Source of the DNA: JAUVXJ01 sp034411995 | GTDB taxonomy: Bacteria; Chloroflexota; Anaerolineae; UBA7937; B3-Chlor | NCBI GenBank assembly: GCA_034411995.1 | Contig: DAOUME010000005.1 | Span: 62,001 to 126,000, forward strand | Direction: 5' to 3' | Length of the DNA: 64,000 nt | Shown: positions 15,834-24,851 of the stretch, in pieces | Layout of the letters: each line of letters begins with the position of its first letter | Numbering within the stretch: position 1 is the stretch's first letter | Notes under the pieces: model-generated | What the model saw: only the letters and a program-made list of their open reading frames with translations | What the model was told of the DNA's origin: nothing | Databases searched by the model: none | Program-made: the position numbers and the translations under genes

Positions 15834-16772
15834 ATGGCCGTTTCCGATACCGTGAGAGGGCTATACCAACTCTTTGCCGATAGAAAGCCGCGCAAGCTGG
15901 AGACCAGGCCGCCCAAACCTCGGAAGACAGCCGCGTGGGTCGAGGACGGCGAGCCACTGGTCAGCAAGGTGCGCGCCTCCCACGAAGTGAAAGAGGGCGT
16001 CGAGCGCTGCCTCGAGCTATTGGGCGGTCTCGACAGGGCCATCGGCGTTGGAGACAAGCTACTGGTGAAACCCAACTTCAACAGCCCCGACCCCTTCCCG
16101 GGCTCCACAGACCTCGGTTTTCTGCGGGCCATTCTGGAGCTGCTCAAGGATACCGGCGCAAGTATCGTGGTGGGCGAGAGCTCCGGCGGGCTCTGGCGGC
16201 CCACCGCCAACACGGTAGCCAAGCTGGGTGCACTGGATCTGCTGAAGGAGATGGGCATCGACTTCGTAGCCTTCGACGCGGGCACGACGGAGTGGGTGGA
16301 CGTGCCCGTAGAAGGCGAGTTCCTGCACGGGGTGACTGTCCCCAGGGTGATGTATGAGGCCGAGAAACTCGTCTATCTACCCTGTATGAAGACGCACAAG
16401 TACGCCCGCTTTGCCCTTTCACTCAAGCTGTCTATGGGCTTCGTGCACCCCGCGGATCGCCTGGGATACCACATGAGCGCCCTGGAGCAGAAGTTGTCGG
16501 AGATCAATCTGGTCTGGCAGCCGGACCTGATCGTCATGGATGGTCGCCAGGCCTTCGTGGCTGGCGGCCCAGAGAAGGGCGAGCTGGTCGAGCCCGGTAT
16601 GATCATGGCCTCGGGCGACCTGGTGGCCATAGACGTGGAGGCGCTGAAGGTGCTTCAGTCATATCCAGCCGACAACCGCCTGGGTGGTGATCCCTACGAT
16701 CTGCCTCAGATAGCCACCGCACTGAAACATGGGCTAACCGCCGCCGGAGGGGCCTACAAGGTTGTGGAATGA
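15834..16772 (+). CDS. DUF362 family protein
   Basis: The 312-residue protein has the DUF362 hallmarks: VKPNFNSPD near residue 80, GESSGG, LPCMKTHKYARFALSLKLSMG and MDGRQAFVAGGP. It carries no ferredoxin cysteines, unlike many family members. The biochemical function is not established. The ATG at 15834 is chosen for its GGAGGTGACAGGC Shine-Dalgarno and for losing an unlikely Arg-rich extension. Its stop overlaps the epimerase start by 4 bp (ATGA), so the two are translationally coupled. Confidence 0.75.
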   Translation: MAVSDTVRGLYQLFADRKPRKLETRPPKPRKTAAWVEDGEPLVSKVRASHEVKEGVERCLELLGGLDRAIGVGDKLLVKPNFNSPDPFPGSTDLGFLRAILELLKDTGASIVVGESSGGLWRPTANTVAKLGALDLLKEMGIDFVAFDAGTTEWVDVPVEGEFLHGVTVPRVMYEAEKLVYLPCMKTHKYARFALSLKLSMGFVHPADRLGYHMSALEQKLSEINLVWQPDLIVMDGRQAFVAGGPEKGELVEPGMIMASGDLVAIDVEALKVLQSYPADNRLGGDPYDLPQIATALKHGLTAAGGAYKVVE

Positions 16773-17767
16773 CCACCCTGGTCACGGGAGGGGCGGGGTT
16801 CATCGGCAGCAAGCTCGTCGAGGCTTTGCTGGCCCAGGGCGAGGAGGTCAGGGTCTTCGACTCCAGGGCCGAGGCAGCCACTCGTCTGGCCGACGCGGGC
16901 GCAGTGCTTATCGCCGGCGACGTCCTCAGCCGCGACCAGTTGAGAGCAGCGCTGGACGGATGCGAGCGGCTGTTCCACGTCGCTGCCTTGTTCCGGATGT
17001 GGCAACCTGACAAGAGGCGGTACTACAGGGTCAATGTCGAGGGCACGAGGAACGTGCTGGAAGGCGCTCTGGAGGTGGGGGTGCGGCGGGTGGTGTACAC
17101 CAGCTCCGCGGCCACTATCGGCGAGGCTCAGGGCGAGTTGGGTGATGAGCATACGATCCATAGAGGGTACTTTCTCTCGGACTATGAGAGGTCGAAGTAT
17201 CTTGGTGAACAGGTAGCCTTGGAGGTGTGCGAGCGTGGGCTCCCCCTGGTGGTGGTGAACCCCACCAGCGTCTACGGGCCTGGCCAGACCAGCCACATGA
17301 CGCAGGCTCTGGCCCGCTTCCTGAGAGGACGGCTACCTGCGGTCATCGACGTCAGGCTGAACTTCGCCTATGTCGACGATGTGATCGAGGGTCATCTGTC
17401 AGCCCTGGAGAAGGGACAGACAGGGGAACGGTACATCCTGGGCGGTGAAAACGCCAGGTTGTCGGAGTTTCTAGGTCTGGGGGCAGAGATCGCCGGTGTC
17501 CGGGGAACGCCTCGACGCGTACCGGCGTGGCTGGTGAGGGCTGTGGCGCGGATACTGGCAGCGGCGTCCTTCGTGACGAACAGGAGGCCGTGGGTCTCTC
17601 TCGACGAGGCCAGAACCGCTTCCCATAGCTTCATCTTCGACACCAGCAGGGCACGGGAGGAACTGGGACTGGAGTGGACTCCGTTGCCCGTAGGCCTGGA
17701 GAGGACGGTGAGCTGGTTGCGCCAGGAAGGGTTCGTAGGGAGCTGCACTGCGCAGCGGGCTCTCTGA
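16769..17767 (+). CDS. NAD-dependent epimerase/dehydratase (extended SDR)
   Basis: A Rossmann NAD(P) site (TGGAGFIG, residues 6-13), a TSSAATIG segment and an YERSK active-site motif define an extended short-chain dehydrogenase. It resembles dihydroflavonol-reductase-like and hopanoid-associated (HpnA-like) epimerases, for example in PTSVYGPG. The substrate is unknown. It overlaps the DUF362 gene by 4 bp and precedes selD by 42 bp. Confidence 0.8.
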   Translation: MTTLVTGGAGFIGSKLVEALLAQGEEVRVFDSRAEAATRLADAGAVLIAGDVLSRDQLRAALDGCERLFHVAALFRMWQPDKRRYYRVNVEGTRNVLEGALEVGVRRVVYTSSAATIGEAQGELGDEHTIHRGYFLSDYERSKYLGEQVALEVCERGLPLVVVNPTSVYGPGQTSHMTQALARFLRGRLPAVIDVRLNFAYVDDVIEGHLSALEKGQTGERYILGGENARLSEFLGLGAEIAGVRGTPRRVPAWLVRAVARILAAASFVTNRRPWVSLDEARTASHSFIFDTSRAREELGLEWTPLPVGLERTVSWLRQEGFVGSCTAQRAL

Positions 17768-17809
17768 CTGGCGTATGGCTGGTGTAGTGTTGGGAATCGG
17801 AGGCAGGGC

Positions 17810-18865
17810 ATGAGCGCTGACAGGGACTGGGCGCGTCTGACGAGCCTGACCAAGGCGGCGGGTTGAGCGGCCAAGCGGGGCCCTGAGGCCCTGGCGCAGG
17901 TCGTGCGCCCGCTGGCGGAGATATTCAAGCCCGAGAACTATCCTGACCTCCTGGTGGGCCTGGAGACGGGAGACGACGCGGCGGTCTACAGGGTGACCGA
18001 GGAGCTGGCCATCATCTTCACCGCCGACTTCTTCACGCCCGTCGTGGATGACCCCTATGAGTACGGCGCCATCGCGGCCGCCAACGCCATGAGTGACGTC
18101 TACGCTATGGGTGGAGAGGTAGTCCTGGCTCTCAACATCTGCGGCTTTCCCAAGGAGATGCCAGTAGAGATCGTTTCCCAGATCCTGCGGGGGGGCGCCG
18201 AGAAAGTGGCCGAAGCGGGTGGGGTGATCGCCGGCGGGCATACGCTGGACGACGACGAGCCCAAGTATGGCCTGGCTGTGGTGGGGTTCGTCCATCCACA
18301 GGAGATGGTGACCAAGGTTGGAGCGCGGCCGGGCGACGTGTTGTTCCTGACCAAACGCCTGGGTGTGGGCATCATTACCACGGCGGCCAAAGGGGGAGTG
18401 GCCGAGGAGGCTCACCTGCGAGGGGCGGTCAAGGAGATGCTGTCGCTCAGCCGGCTGGCGGTTGGGCTGATGAAGCAGGTGGAGGTCCACGCCGTCACCG
18501 ACATCACCGGCTTCGCCCTCCTCGGTCACTCCTACGAGATGGCGGAGCTGAGCGAGGTCACCCTCAGGTTTCACCTGGAGAGGCTGCCTTTCCTCCCTGG
18601 CGCCAGGCGGTACGCGGAGGAGTGGCTGTTTCCTGCGGGCGCCTCCTGCAACAGGGACGCCTACCTGGACAAGGTGAGCTTCGCTCCGGGGATACCGGAC
18701 GAGATGCAGATGCTGCTCTTCACGCCGGAGACCTCCGGCGGCCTGCTCATCGCCGTGGCTCCTGATGACGCCCAGCGGCTGGCCGACCTCTTCTCCAAGG
18801 AGGGACAGCAGCACTGGATAGTGGGTGAGGCAGTCGAGGGACCTGCGGCCATCCAGATCGTCTAG
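17810..18865 (+). CDS. selD: Selenide, water dikinase SelD, itself a selenoprotein (UGA at codon 19)
   Basis: SelD makes selenophosphate from selenide and ATP for Sec-tRNA synthesis. The ATG at 17810 follows GGAGG at 6-nt spacing; the frame reads LTKAAG, then TGA at 17864-17866, then AAKRGPEALAQVVRPL. In known SelD the catalytic Cys/Sec and a Lys are three residues apart (Cys17 and Lys20 in E. coli); here they are Sec19 and Lys22. The rest is canonical: ETGDDAAVY, TADFFTPVVDDP, GGHTLDDDEP and a C-terminal MLLFTPETSGGLL. A simple gene finder would start at GTG 17903 and lose the active site. Length is 351 residues, normal for the family. Confidence 0.9.
17864..17893 (+). promoter_or_regulatory. 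Sec UGA codon and putative bacterial SECIS hairpin in selD
   Basis: The UGA at 17864-17866 is followed by a 7-bp stem (17876-17882 with 17887-17893, including one G-U pair) and a 4-nt loop CTGA at 17883-17886, placed 17 nt after the UGA. That spacing and a loop G match what is known for SelB-recognised SECIS elements. Confidence 0.65.
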
Positions 18866-18901
18866 TACCCTGTGCGGTTGACTTCTAGGAAGGAGGGGAA
18901 G

Positions 18902-19666
18902 TTGGAACGTTTCGCCGTGCTGGCTGACGTCCATGGCAATTTGCTCGCTCTGGAGGCGGTGCTGTCGCATCTCGAAGAGCAAGGGGGCTGCGACCAGATG
19001 CTGGTGCTGGGAGACCTGGCGGTCTTCGGCCCCGACCCTCAGCAGACTCTCGAGCGACTGGCGGCCCTACCACGGACGCGCTTCGTGCAGGGGAACACCG
19101 ACCGTTATCTGGTCACAGGGCGTCGCCCGCCCCTGCCACCTGTCGAGGATGCATCCCGGTGGCGGAAGATGCCGGGCTTTCTGGAGGAGCGTGAGGCCAA
19201 CTTCCGCTGGACCGTAAGGCAATTGGAGTACAAGTGGTACTCCTTCCTCAAGGAGCTGCCTTTCGACCAGAGGCTGGACGTGTCCGGCTACGGTTCGACC
19301 CTCGCTGTGCACGGCTCTCCCCTGGGTGACGAGGTCGGCATCTGGTCAGAGACCACGGATGGCGAGCTGTCAGAGATATTGTCCGGGACGGACTGTAGGC
19401 TGCTGCTCTGCGGGCACACCCATCAAGCGCTGGATCGTTCCGTCGACCTGGCGAGAGTGATCAACGTGGGCAGCGTAGGGCTGCCTCTGGACGGCGACAC
19501 GCGCGCGGCTTATGCTATCCTCGAGTTGGACGGTGGGGAGTGCCACGTCGCCATCAATAGAGTGGAATACGACGTGGAAAAGGTGGTGGCCAGGCTAGCC
19601 GAGGTGGGGCATCCGGCCATGGACTGGGTGGGCAGCAGGTTGCGCCTGGCAGCCAGTCGCAGGTAG
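18902..19666 (+). CDS. Calcineurin-like metallophosphoesterase (YfcE/MJ0936-type)
   Basis: The metal-binding motifs run in order: DVHGN near residue 9, GDLAVFGPDP, GNTDR, HGSPLGD and GHTHQ, with VINVGSVGLPLDGD near the C-terminus, as in YfcE-like phosphodiesterases. Natural substrates of the family are mostly unknown. I chose TTG 18902 with GGAGG just ahead rather than GTG 18872, since the family starts directly with the first strand before DVHGN. It follows selD by 36 bp, probably in the same transcript. Confidence 0.78.
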   Translation: MERFAVLADVHGNLLALEAVLSHLEEQGGCDQMLVLGDLAVFGPDPQQTLERLAALPRTRFVQGNTDRYLVTGRRPPLPPVEDASRWRKMPGFLEEREANFRWTVRQLEYKWYSFLKELPFDQRLDVSGYGSTLAVHGSPLGDEVGIWSETTDGELSEILSGTDCRLLLCGHTHQALDRSVDLARVINVGSVGLPLDGDTRAAYAILELDGGECHVAINRVEYDVEKVVARLAEVGHPAMDWVGSRLRLAASRR

Positions 19667-19685
19667 CCGCAGGGGGTACAGGCTG

Positions 19686-20378
19686 ATGCAAGTGGGCGCT
19701 ATCGCCGCGCTCAAGGAGGAGATCGAGCCCCTGGTCCAGCTCATGCAGGAAGTGGAGACCTCGAAGTGGGGCAGGCGTTCCGTCCATCAGGGTAGAATCG
19801 GCAATTGCCAGGTGGTGGCCATGGCCGGCGGCGTAGGGAAGGTCAGGGCGGCGGCCTGCACCCAGTATCTGATCGACCAGTTCTCCATCGAAGCCCTGGT
19901 CTGTACCGGCGTGGCTGGAGCCATCAACCCCCGGCTCCAAGCCGGGGATGTCGTCATCCCCGCGAAGGTTCTGGAGCACGATTTCGACCCTGGGGATCCG
20001 GAGCTCCTGAAGAAGTTCAGAAAGCGGTGGCTCGGGGCAGATGCTGAATTGGTGAAACTCGCTCTGGAGGCTGCCAGGGTGCTGGGTCTGGCGGACCGCT
20101 GCCGTTCCGGGAAGGTGCTCACCGGCGATCAGGCCATCGTCAGCCGGGAGCGGCGGGAGCGGCTATGGAAGACCTTCCGAGGAGACTGCGTGGACATGGA
20201 GAGCGCAGCGGTGGCGCAGGTCTGCCGGTTGAATGGCCTACCCTGGGTCGTGGTGCGGGTGATATCTGACTCCGCGGAGGAGAATGGGGTGGAGGAATTC
20301 AGAACGAATCTGACGGAGTCGGCAAGACTGGCAGCGAGGGTGGCCGGGCGAATGGTCGAGTCGATCAGGACAGGGTAA
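19686..20378 (+). CDS. mtnN: 5'-methylthioadenosine/S-adenosylhomocysteine nucleosidase
   Basis: The 230-residue protein starts AIAALKEEIEPL (the family's first acidic active-site residue), has VCTGVAGAINPRLQAGDVVIP, and a C-terminal VDMESAAVAQVC with a catalytic-type Asp in RVISDSAEEN. These enzymes cleave adenine from MTA and SAH, by-products of polyamine synthesis and radical SAM or methylation chemistry. Futalosine or aminodeoxyfutalosine hydrolase is a related alternative. The stop overlaps the convergent biotin-carrier gene by 14 bp. Confidence 0.85.
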   Translation: MQVGAIAALKEEIEPLVQLMQEVETSKWGRRSVHQGRIGNCQVVAMAGGVGKVRAAACTQYLIDQFSIEALVCTGVAGAINPRLQAGDVVIPAKVLEHDFDPGDPELLKKFRKRWLGADAELVKLALEAARVLGLADRCRSGKVLTGDQAIVSRERRERLWKTFRGDCVDMESAAVAQVCRLNGLPWVVVRVISDSAEENGVEEFRTNLTESARLAARVAGRMVESIRTG

Positions 20379-20865
20379 CCAGAGGTGTGCCTTTGTCGAC
20401 GTTGTCTCCGGGGGAGACAAAGGTTGCCTTGACCAGCCCGTCCCTCGGCGCCCGGAGCTCGTTCTCCATCTTCATGGCCTCGACGATGACCAGGATGTCG
20501 CCCTGTTTGACCTCCTGACCCTGCGTCGCTGGTACGTCGAAGATGAGGCCTGGGATCGGCGATCTGATGACAACAACGTCATCTGCTGCTGCCTTGCGCT
20601 CCCTCCGGGCTTTCGCTGCCCGGCGGGTTCCCTCGTCCTCTACGTGGACCTCGTAGAGTTGCCCCAGGAGCAGTACCCGGTAAGTGCCTTCGCGCTCCTC
20701 GACGTGAACTTCGTAAGACGAGTTGTCAACGATGAGCGAATAGAGGGACGGTCCGCCGGTGCTTTCGATGCTCGCCGAGTGGCGCTGCTCGTCGACCACG
20801 ATCTCGTGCGCGTCGTCGAACCCGATGTGGAAGGTCTCGCCGTCGACACTGGCCACGTAGGTCAT
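20365..20865 (-). CDS. Biotin carboxyl carrier protein of an acyl-CoA carboxylase
   Basis: The C-terminal ~75 residues form a biotinyl domain with the EAMKMENE motif, whose Lys takes biotin. The N-terminal half (MTYVASVDGETFHIGFDD to LLGQLYEVHVEDE) resembles the region found in pyruvate or propionyl-CoA carboxylase alpha chains. I chose ATG 20865 because it overlaps the biotin carboxylase stop in an ATGA junction, rather than the frame start at 20883. It works with the adjacent biotin carboxylase and a carboxyltransferase; a candidate for the latter is at 58457-60007. Confidence 0.85.
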   Translation of the reverse strand: MTYVASVDGETFHIGFDDAHEIVVDEQRHSASIESTGGPSLYSLIVDNSSYEVHVEEREGTYRVLLLGQLYEVHVEDEGTRRAAKARRERKAAADDVVVIRSPIPGLIFDVPATQGQEVKQGDILVIVEAMKMENELRAPRDGLVKATFVSPGDNVDKGTPLVTLS

Positions 20866-22364
20866 CTTCCCATGGCCTCCCACCGCCCGGCGATCTTCCA
20901 GCTATTACTCGCGCGCGATTCCGGGTGCTCCAGTGTGCCCACTCTGCTACGGCGCTTGTCGTGAGCGACCATGGTCGCGGCGATGGCCGCAGCCTCGATG
21001 AGACCCTTGCCGTTGGCCTGCTGCATGGCGAAGCGGTTCTCCACGAACGTGGTGTCGAACTGCCCGTAGATGAACTCTGTGTGGTTCACAATCTGCTGGT
21101 GGAAGGGGATGTTGGTTTTGACCCCGATGATCCGATACTCCTCCAGCGCGCGCCGCATGCGCAGTATGGCTTCGCCGCGCGTCTCTCCCCACACGCACAG
21201 CTTGCTGATCAGGGGGTCGTAGTAGAGGGATACGTCGAACCCTTCGTAGATACCGCTGTCCACGCGCACCCCGGGGCCAGTGGGCTCCTGAAGCCCGGTG
21301 ATAGATCCCGTCGACGGCAGGAAGCCGTCATAAGGGTCCTCGGCGCAGACCCGGCACTCCAGCGCCCAGCCTTTTATCCGCAGGTCCTCTTGCGAGTAGC
21401 GCAGGACCCGGCCGGAAGCGATCCGGAGCTGGTCCTTGACGATGTCCACGCCGCTCACCAGTTCGGTGACTGGGTGCTCCACCTGAAGGCGGGTATTCAT
21501 CTCCAAGAAATAGAAGTTCTTGTCCTTGTCTAGGAGAAACTCCACCGTGCCCACGTTGGTGTAGTCCACAGCCTGGGCCAGGGCGATCGCTGCCTCCCAC
21601 AGGTGCGCCCGCAGCTTCCGATCCAGAGCCATGGAGGGCGACTCCTCCAGTAGCTTCTGATGGCGACGCTGAAGCGAACACTCCCGTTCGCCCAGGCTCA
21701 CGATATTTCCATGTTGGTCGCCGAGGATCTGGACTTCGATGTGCCGGGCACCTTCCACCAACTGCTCGAGATAGATCGCTCCGTCTCCGAAGGTGGACTG
21801 CGCCTCCCTCCGTGCCGCCATGACCGCAAAGGGCAGCTCTTCCGGAGAGTGGACGGTGCGCATGCCCTTGCCTCCACCGCCCACCGCGGCCTTGACCAGC
21901 AGCGGGAAGCCGATCTGCTCGGCCACCGCCCTGGCTTCTTCCTCGTCCTCGATCTCGTGGTCGGTTCCCGGCAGGATGGGGATACCCACTTCGGCCGCAG
22001 TGCGACGGGCGGCCGCTTTGTCGCCCATCAACTCCATGGATTCGGGGCTTGGGCCTATGAAGGCCAGGCCCGCATCTCGGCAGGCGCGAGCGAAGGCCGG
22101 GTTCTCAGCCAGGAAACCATAGCCAGGGTGTATGGCATCAACCTGGGCTTCCCTGGCTACGGCGATGATCTTGTCGATGCAGAGGTAGCTCTGGATTGCC
22201 GGTGGAGGCCCGATGTGGTAGGCCTCGTCGGCGTAGCGAACGTGCAGCGCGGTCCTGTCTGCGTCGGAGTACACGGTGGCTGTGGACAGCCCCAGCTCCC
22301 GGCAGGCGCGCAGCACCCGGACGGCGATCTCTCCTCGATTGGCTACCAGAACCTTCTTGAACAC
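20862..22364 (-). CDS. accC: Biotin carboxylase subunit (acetyl-/propionyl-CoA carboxylase)
   Basis: The 500-residue ATP-grasp enzyme carboxylates biotin with bicarbonate and ATP. It has the VANRGEIAVRVLRACRELG start, HPGYGFLAEN, the glycine-rich KAAVGGGGKGMR loop, EVQILGD, SLGERECSLQRRHQK and EMNTRLQVEHPVTE. GTG 22364 is chosen because AAGGGGAG lies just ahead and the family begins at this point. It is translationally coupled to the biotin carrier gene downstream. Confidence 0.93.
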   Translation of the reverse strand: MFKKVLVANRGEIAVRVLRACRELGLSTATVYSDADRTALHVRYADEAYHIGPPPAIQSYLCIDKIIAVAREAQVDAIHPGYGFLAENPAFARACRDAGLAFIGPSPESMELMGDKAAARRTAAEVGIPILPGTDHEIEDEEEARAVAEQIGFPLLVKAAVGGGGKGMRTVHSPEELPFAVMAARREAQSTFGDGAIYLEQLVEGARHIEVQILGDQHGNIVSLGERECSLQRRHQKLLEESPSMALDRKLRAHLWEAAIALAQAVDYTNVGTVEFLLDKDKNFYFLEMNTRLQVEHPVTELVSGVDIVKDQLRIASGRVLRYSQEDLRIKGWALECRVCAEDPYDGFLPSTGSITGLQEPTGPGVRVDSGIYEGFDVSLYYDPLISKLCVWGETRGEAILRMRRALEEYRIIGVKTNIPFHQQIVNHTEFIYGQFDTTFVENRFAMQQANGKGLIEAAAIAATMVAHDKRRSRVGTLEHPESRASNSWKIAGRWEAMGR

Positions 22365-22459
22365 GTCTCCCCTTGGTTGGGCCGGCCCACGTTGCGGCCT
22401 CACGCTTGCCTGACTGCCACGCTACCGCTACCCGAACCCCTGCCCATGCTGCCAAAATC

Positions 22460-22488
22460 ATTATATGGCAGATGCTGGGGGTGAGCAA
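22460..22488 (-). promoter_or_regulatory. Promoter of the biotin carboxylase-carrier operon
   Basis: On the minus strand TTGCTC (22483-22488), 17-bp spacer and TATAAT (22460-22465), about 95 bp before the GTG start. The rest of the 22365-22645 gap shows nothing recognisable. Confidence 0.65.
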
Positions 22489-22645
22489 CCGTTGCGGACC
22501 ATCATGCGCCTGCCCGCCGCCCCAATCCTCCAGTCGCGCGTCGCTCGCAGAGCCTGCGACGGATCATCGAAAGAGTCATCCAGAAGGGAGAATGGGCAGC
22601 CGCATTTCTGTACGATCCCCTATCACTGGTAACACCTTCGCGCCT

Positions 22646-24844
22646 CTAAAGTAGCAGCAGCACCAATCCGCCGAGAGCCAGGATGGCTACCGCGTAGCAC
22701 GTCTGGGGAATGCCCAGAAGAGGAATGATGAACACACTGCTGAGGATGGCTCCAAAACACGCACCAACCAGATCGGCCCCATAAATCAGTCCGGCAAGTC
22801 TGCTCGCAGGACCTTGGGTCAGAGAAGCGGCCAGCGGAAACTCCATCCCTCCCAGAAAGGCAGCCAGCAGCGCCAGGAGGGGGAACAGGAGGTCCGAAAA
22901 GCCAGAAGAGCTGGCTATGGGTATGAGGGAGGGGAGAGTGATGGCGTAGATAAGGATGATGAGCTGTAGAAGCACGAACAGGGAGCGATGGGCGACCCTT
23001 GTTCGATCTGAGGGCCTGGCGAGCAGCCTGTTCATGGCCGCGCCGCCCGAGGCATTGCCCAGCATGAAAGCGGCAGTCAGCAGCGCCACCTGCTGGTAGA
23101 CGTAGCCTCGCAGCGCCTGAAAGGCCAGCAGGATCGCGATCTGTGTAGCCATCTCGGCGAAACCCGTCAGGGCGATGAGCGTAGGTACGACCGCCTGGCG
23201 AAAGCGTGAGACGACGGCTACCAGGATCACGACCGGTACCACCAACCACCACAGGCTGAGCAGGGAGGCGGCGTAGAATACCTCTCTCAGATTCGTGTAG
23301 AAGCGGCTGAGCCACAGCACCATATCGTAGTAGTAGCAGATGGGGCGCAGGTCGCGGTTGAGCCTGACGAGGCCCACTTCAGCCAGCTTCGAGGTTGTCA
23401 TGGCGAAGCGGTCCGTGGTGAACAGGTACTCCAGGTAGGCGGCATTGACCCACCGGGTGTCTATCTGTCTCTCTATCAGGCGCTGTGTGAGCAGCAGGTG
23501 ATCGGTGGTCAGGGGCACCTGAGAGCAGAGGAAGAAGTTGTGTTCGCCTGGGAGGACGAGCACAGAGGGAAAAACAGAGAGCAGTGTGTGGTACACGCTC
23601 CCGTTACGAAAACCGAGTTCTGGGCTGATGTAGTTCTCGGCCGAGGGCAGGCCCAGGGAGAATATGCCGCCTTCGTCGAGGGCATCTCTGACTTCCTCGA
23701 AGAACTCCTCCGTATAGAAGCGATTGAGCTGGCCGGTGGAGGGCTCCGGTAGATCGACGATGATCACGTCGAAGCGCTCGCTCGTCTCCTTGACGAACAG
23801 ACGCCCATCCATGTAAGCCACGGACACCCTGGGGTCTTGGAAGGCGGTGCGGTCTTCACTGGGAAGGTAGCTCTCGGCTGCCCTGATCAACAGCGGGTCG
23901 AGCTCGACGTACTTCACCTCCTCCACGGGATGTTTGAGTATCTCGCGCAGAGTGCCGCTGGCGCCCCCGCCGATGAGGAGCACGCTGCGGGGACGGGGAT
24001 GCTGTAGCAGGGGCAGGTGGGCGACCTCCTCGGGGAAAGTCCCCTGCGTCTCGAACATCAGCAGTCCGTTCTGAAAGAAGACTCGTTGGCTGTCGCTGCC
24101 GGTCACCGCGAGCCGACCGTAGGGTGAGTCCTCGACGAACAGCAGGTGGCCCCAAGGCCAGGCCAGGGTAACCTGGTCGAGGCGGCCGCCCAGCGGCAGG
24201 GACGCACAGAGCAGGAGGAGAGCCGCGACCAGAGCGCCTGCCCTCCATCGGGCAGTTTGCATCTCAGGGATGCTTGCGGAGGTCACGGGTTCGAGGACGA
24301 AGAAACCTGCAGCCAGGTTGAGGGCCCCCAGGCCGAGGCAGATCTGCATGGGATCCAGCAGGCGGACTAGAAGGAGGGAGAACAGTACACCTCCGGCTGC
24401 CGCTCCGACACTCTCCAGCATATAGGCGTGACCGACGGTACCGCGTCTCGCCGCCAGGAGGTGGGAACCTAGCGTGAACTGGAATCCCAGCGTCAGGCAT
24501 ACCGGGGCCAGGAGGATCAGGATCGCCCAGGCCATGGCGCCAAAGCCTATTAATGCTCCCGGGGTCACCCCCAGGACAGTCCTGAGCGCTCTGATGAGGA
24601 CGATCTGGAGCGGCAGAACCAAGGCGACGATGCCCAGGCTGGCCACGTAACAGCGCCTTCCGAGCTGGAAGCGAGACCTGAGACGAGCCGTCAGCCAGGC
24701 GCCTGCGGCCACCCAGAGGAGCCACACAGCCAGCACAAGCCCGAGAGTGAGCTCGTTTCCGTAGAAGATGGAGACGAACTCCCTGATCAGCAATACCTGC
24801 GCGATGACCGAAGTGAAGCCCAGGATGACCAGGGGTAGACTCAT
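22646..24844 (-). CDS. Polytopic membrane protein with spermidine-synthase-like domain
   Basis: The 732-residue protein has about seven N-terminal membrane helices, a soluble Rossmann methyltransferase-like domain of the spermidine synthase type (VLLIGGGASGTLREIL, YVELDPLLI, DPRVSVAYMDGR, DVIIVDLPEP) in the middle, and about six or seven further helices at the C-terminus. Fusions of this kind are common in bacteria and mostly uncharacterised; aminopropyl transfer is possible but not shown. It is the last gene of the resB-to-here operon, 7 bp after the MEMO/AMMECR1 gene. Confidence 0.8.
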   Translation of the reverse strand: MSLPLVILGFTSVIAQVLLIREFVSIFYGNELTLGLVLAVWLLWVAAGAWLTARLRSRFQLGRRCYVASLGIVALVLPLQIVLIRALRTVLGVTPGALIGFGAMAWAILILLAPVCLTLGFQFTLGSHLLAARRGTVGHAYMLESVGAAAGGVLFSLLLVRLLDPMQICLGLGALNLAAGFFVLEPVTSASIPEMQTARWRAGALVAALLLLCASLPLGGRLDQVTLAWPWGHLLFVEDSPYGRLAVTGSDSQRVFFQNGLLMFETQGTFPEEVAHLPLLQHPRPRSVLLIGGGASGTLREILKHPVEEVKYVELDPLLIRAAESYLPSEDRTAFQDPRVSVAYMDGRLFVKETSERFDVIIVDLPEPSTGQLNRFYTEEFFEEVRDALDEGGIFSLGLPSAENYISPELGFRNGSVYHTLLSVFPSVLVLPGEHNFFLCSQVPLTTDHLLLTQRLIERQIDTRWVNAAYLEYLFTTDRFAMTTSKLAEVGLVRLNRDLRPICYYYDMVLWLSRFYTNLREVFYAASLLSLWWLVVPVVILVAVVSRFRQAVVPTLIALTGFAEMATQIAILLAFQALRGYVYQQVALLTAAFMLGNASGGAAMNRLLARPSDRTRVAHRSLFVLLQLIILIYAITLPSLIPIASSSGFSDLLFPLLALLAAFLGGMEFPLAASLTQGPASRLAGLIYGADLVGACFGAILSSVFIIPLLGIPQTCYAVAILALGGLVLLLL

Positions 24845-24851
24845 GTTCCGA

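Noticed and set aside
17903..18865. SelD starting at GTG 17903
   Set aside because: This would omit the catalytic Sec/Cys and the Lys at +3; the upstream ATG with Shine-Dalgarno and in-frame UGA explains the data better.
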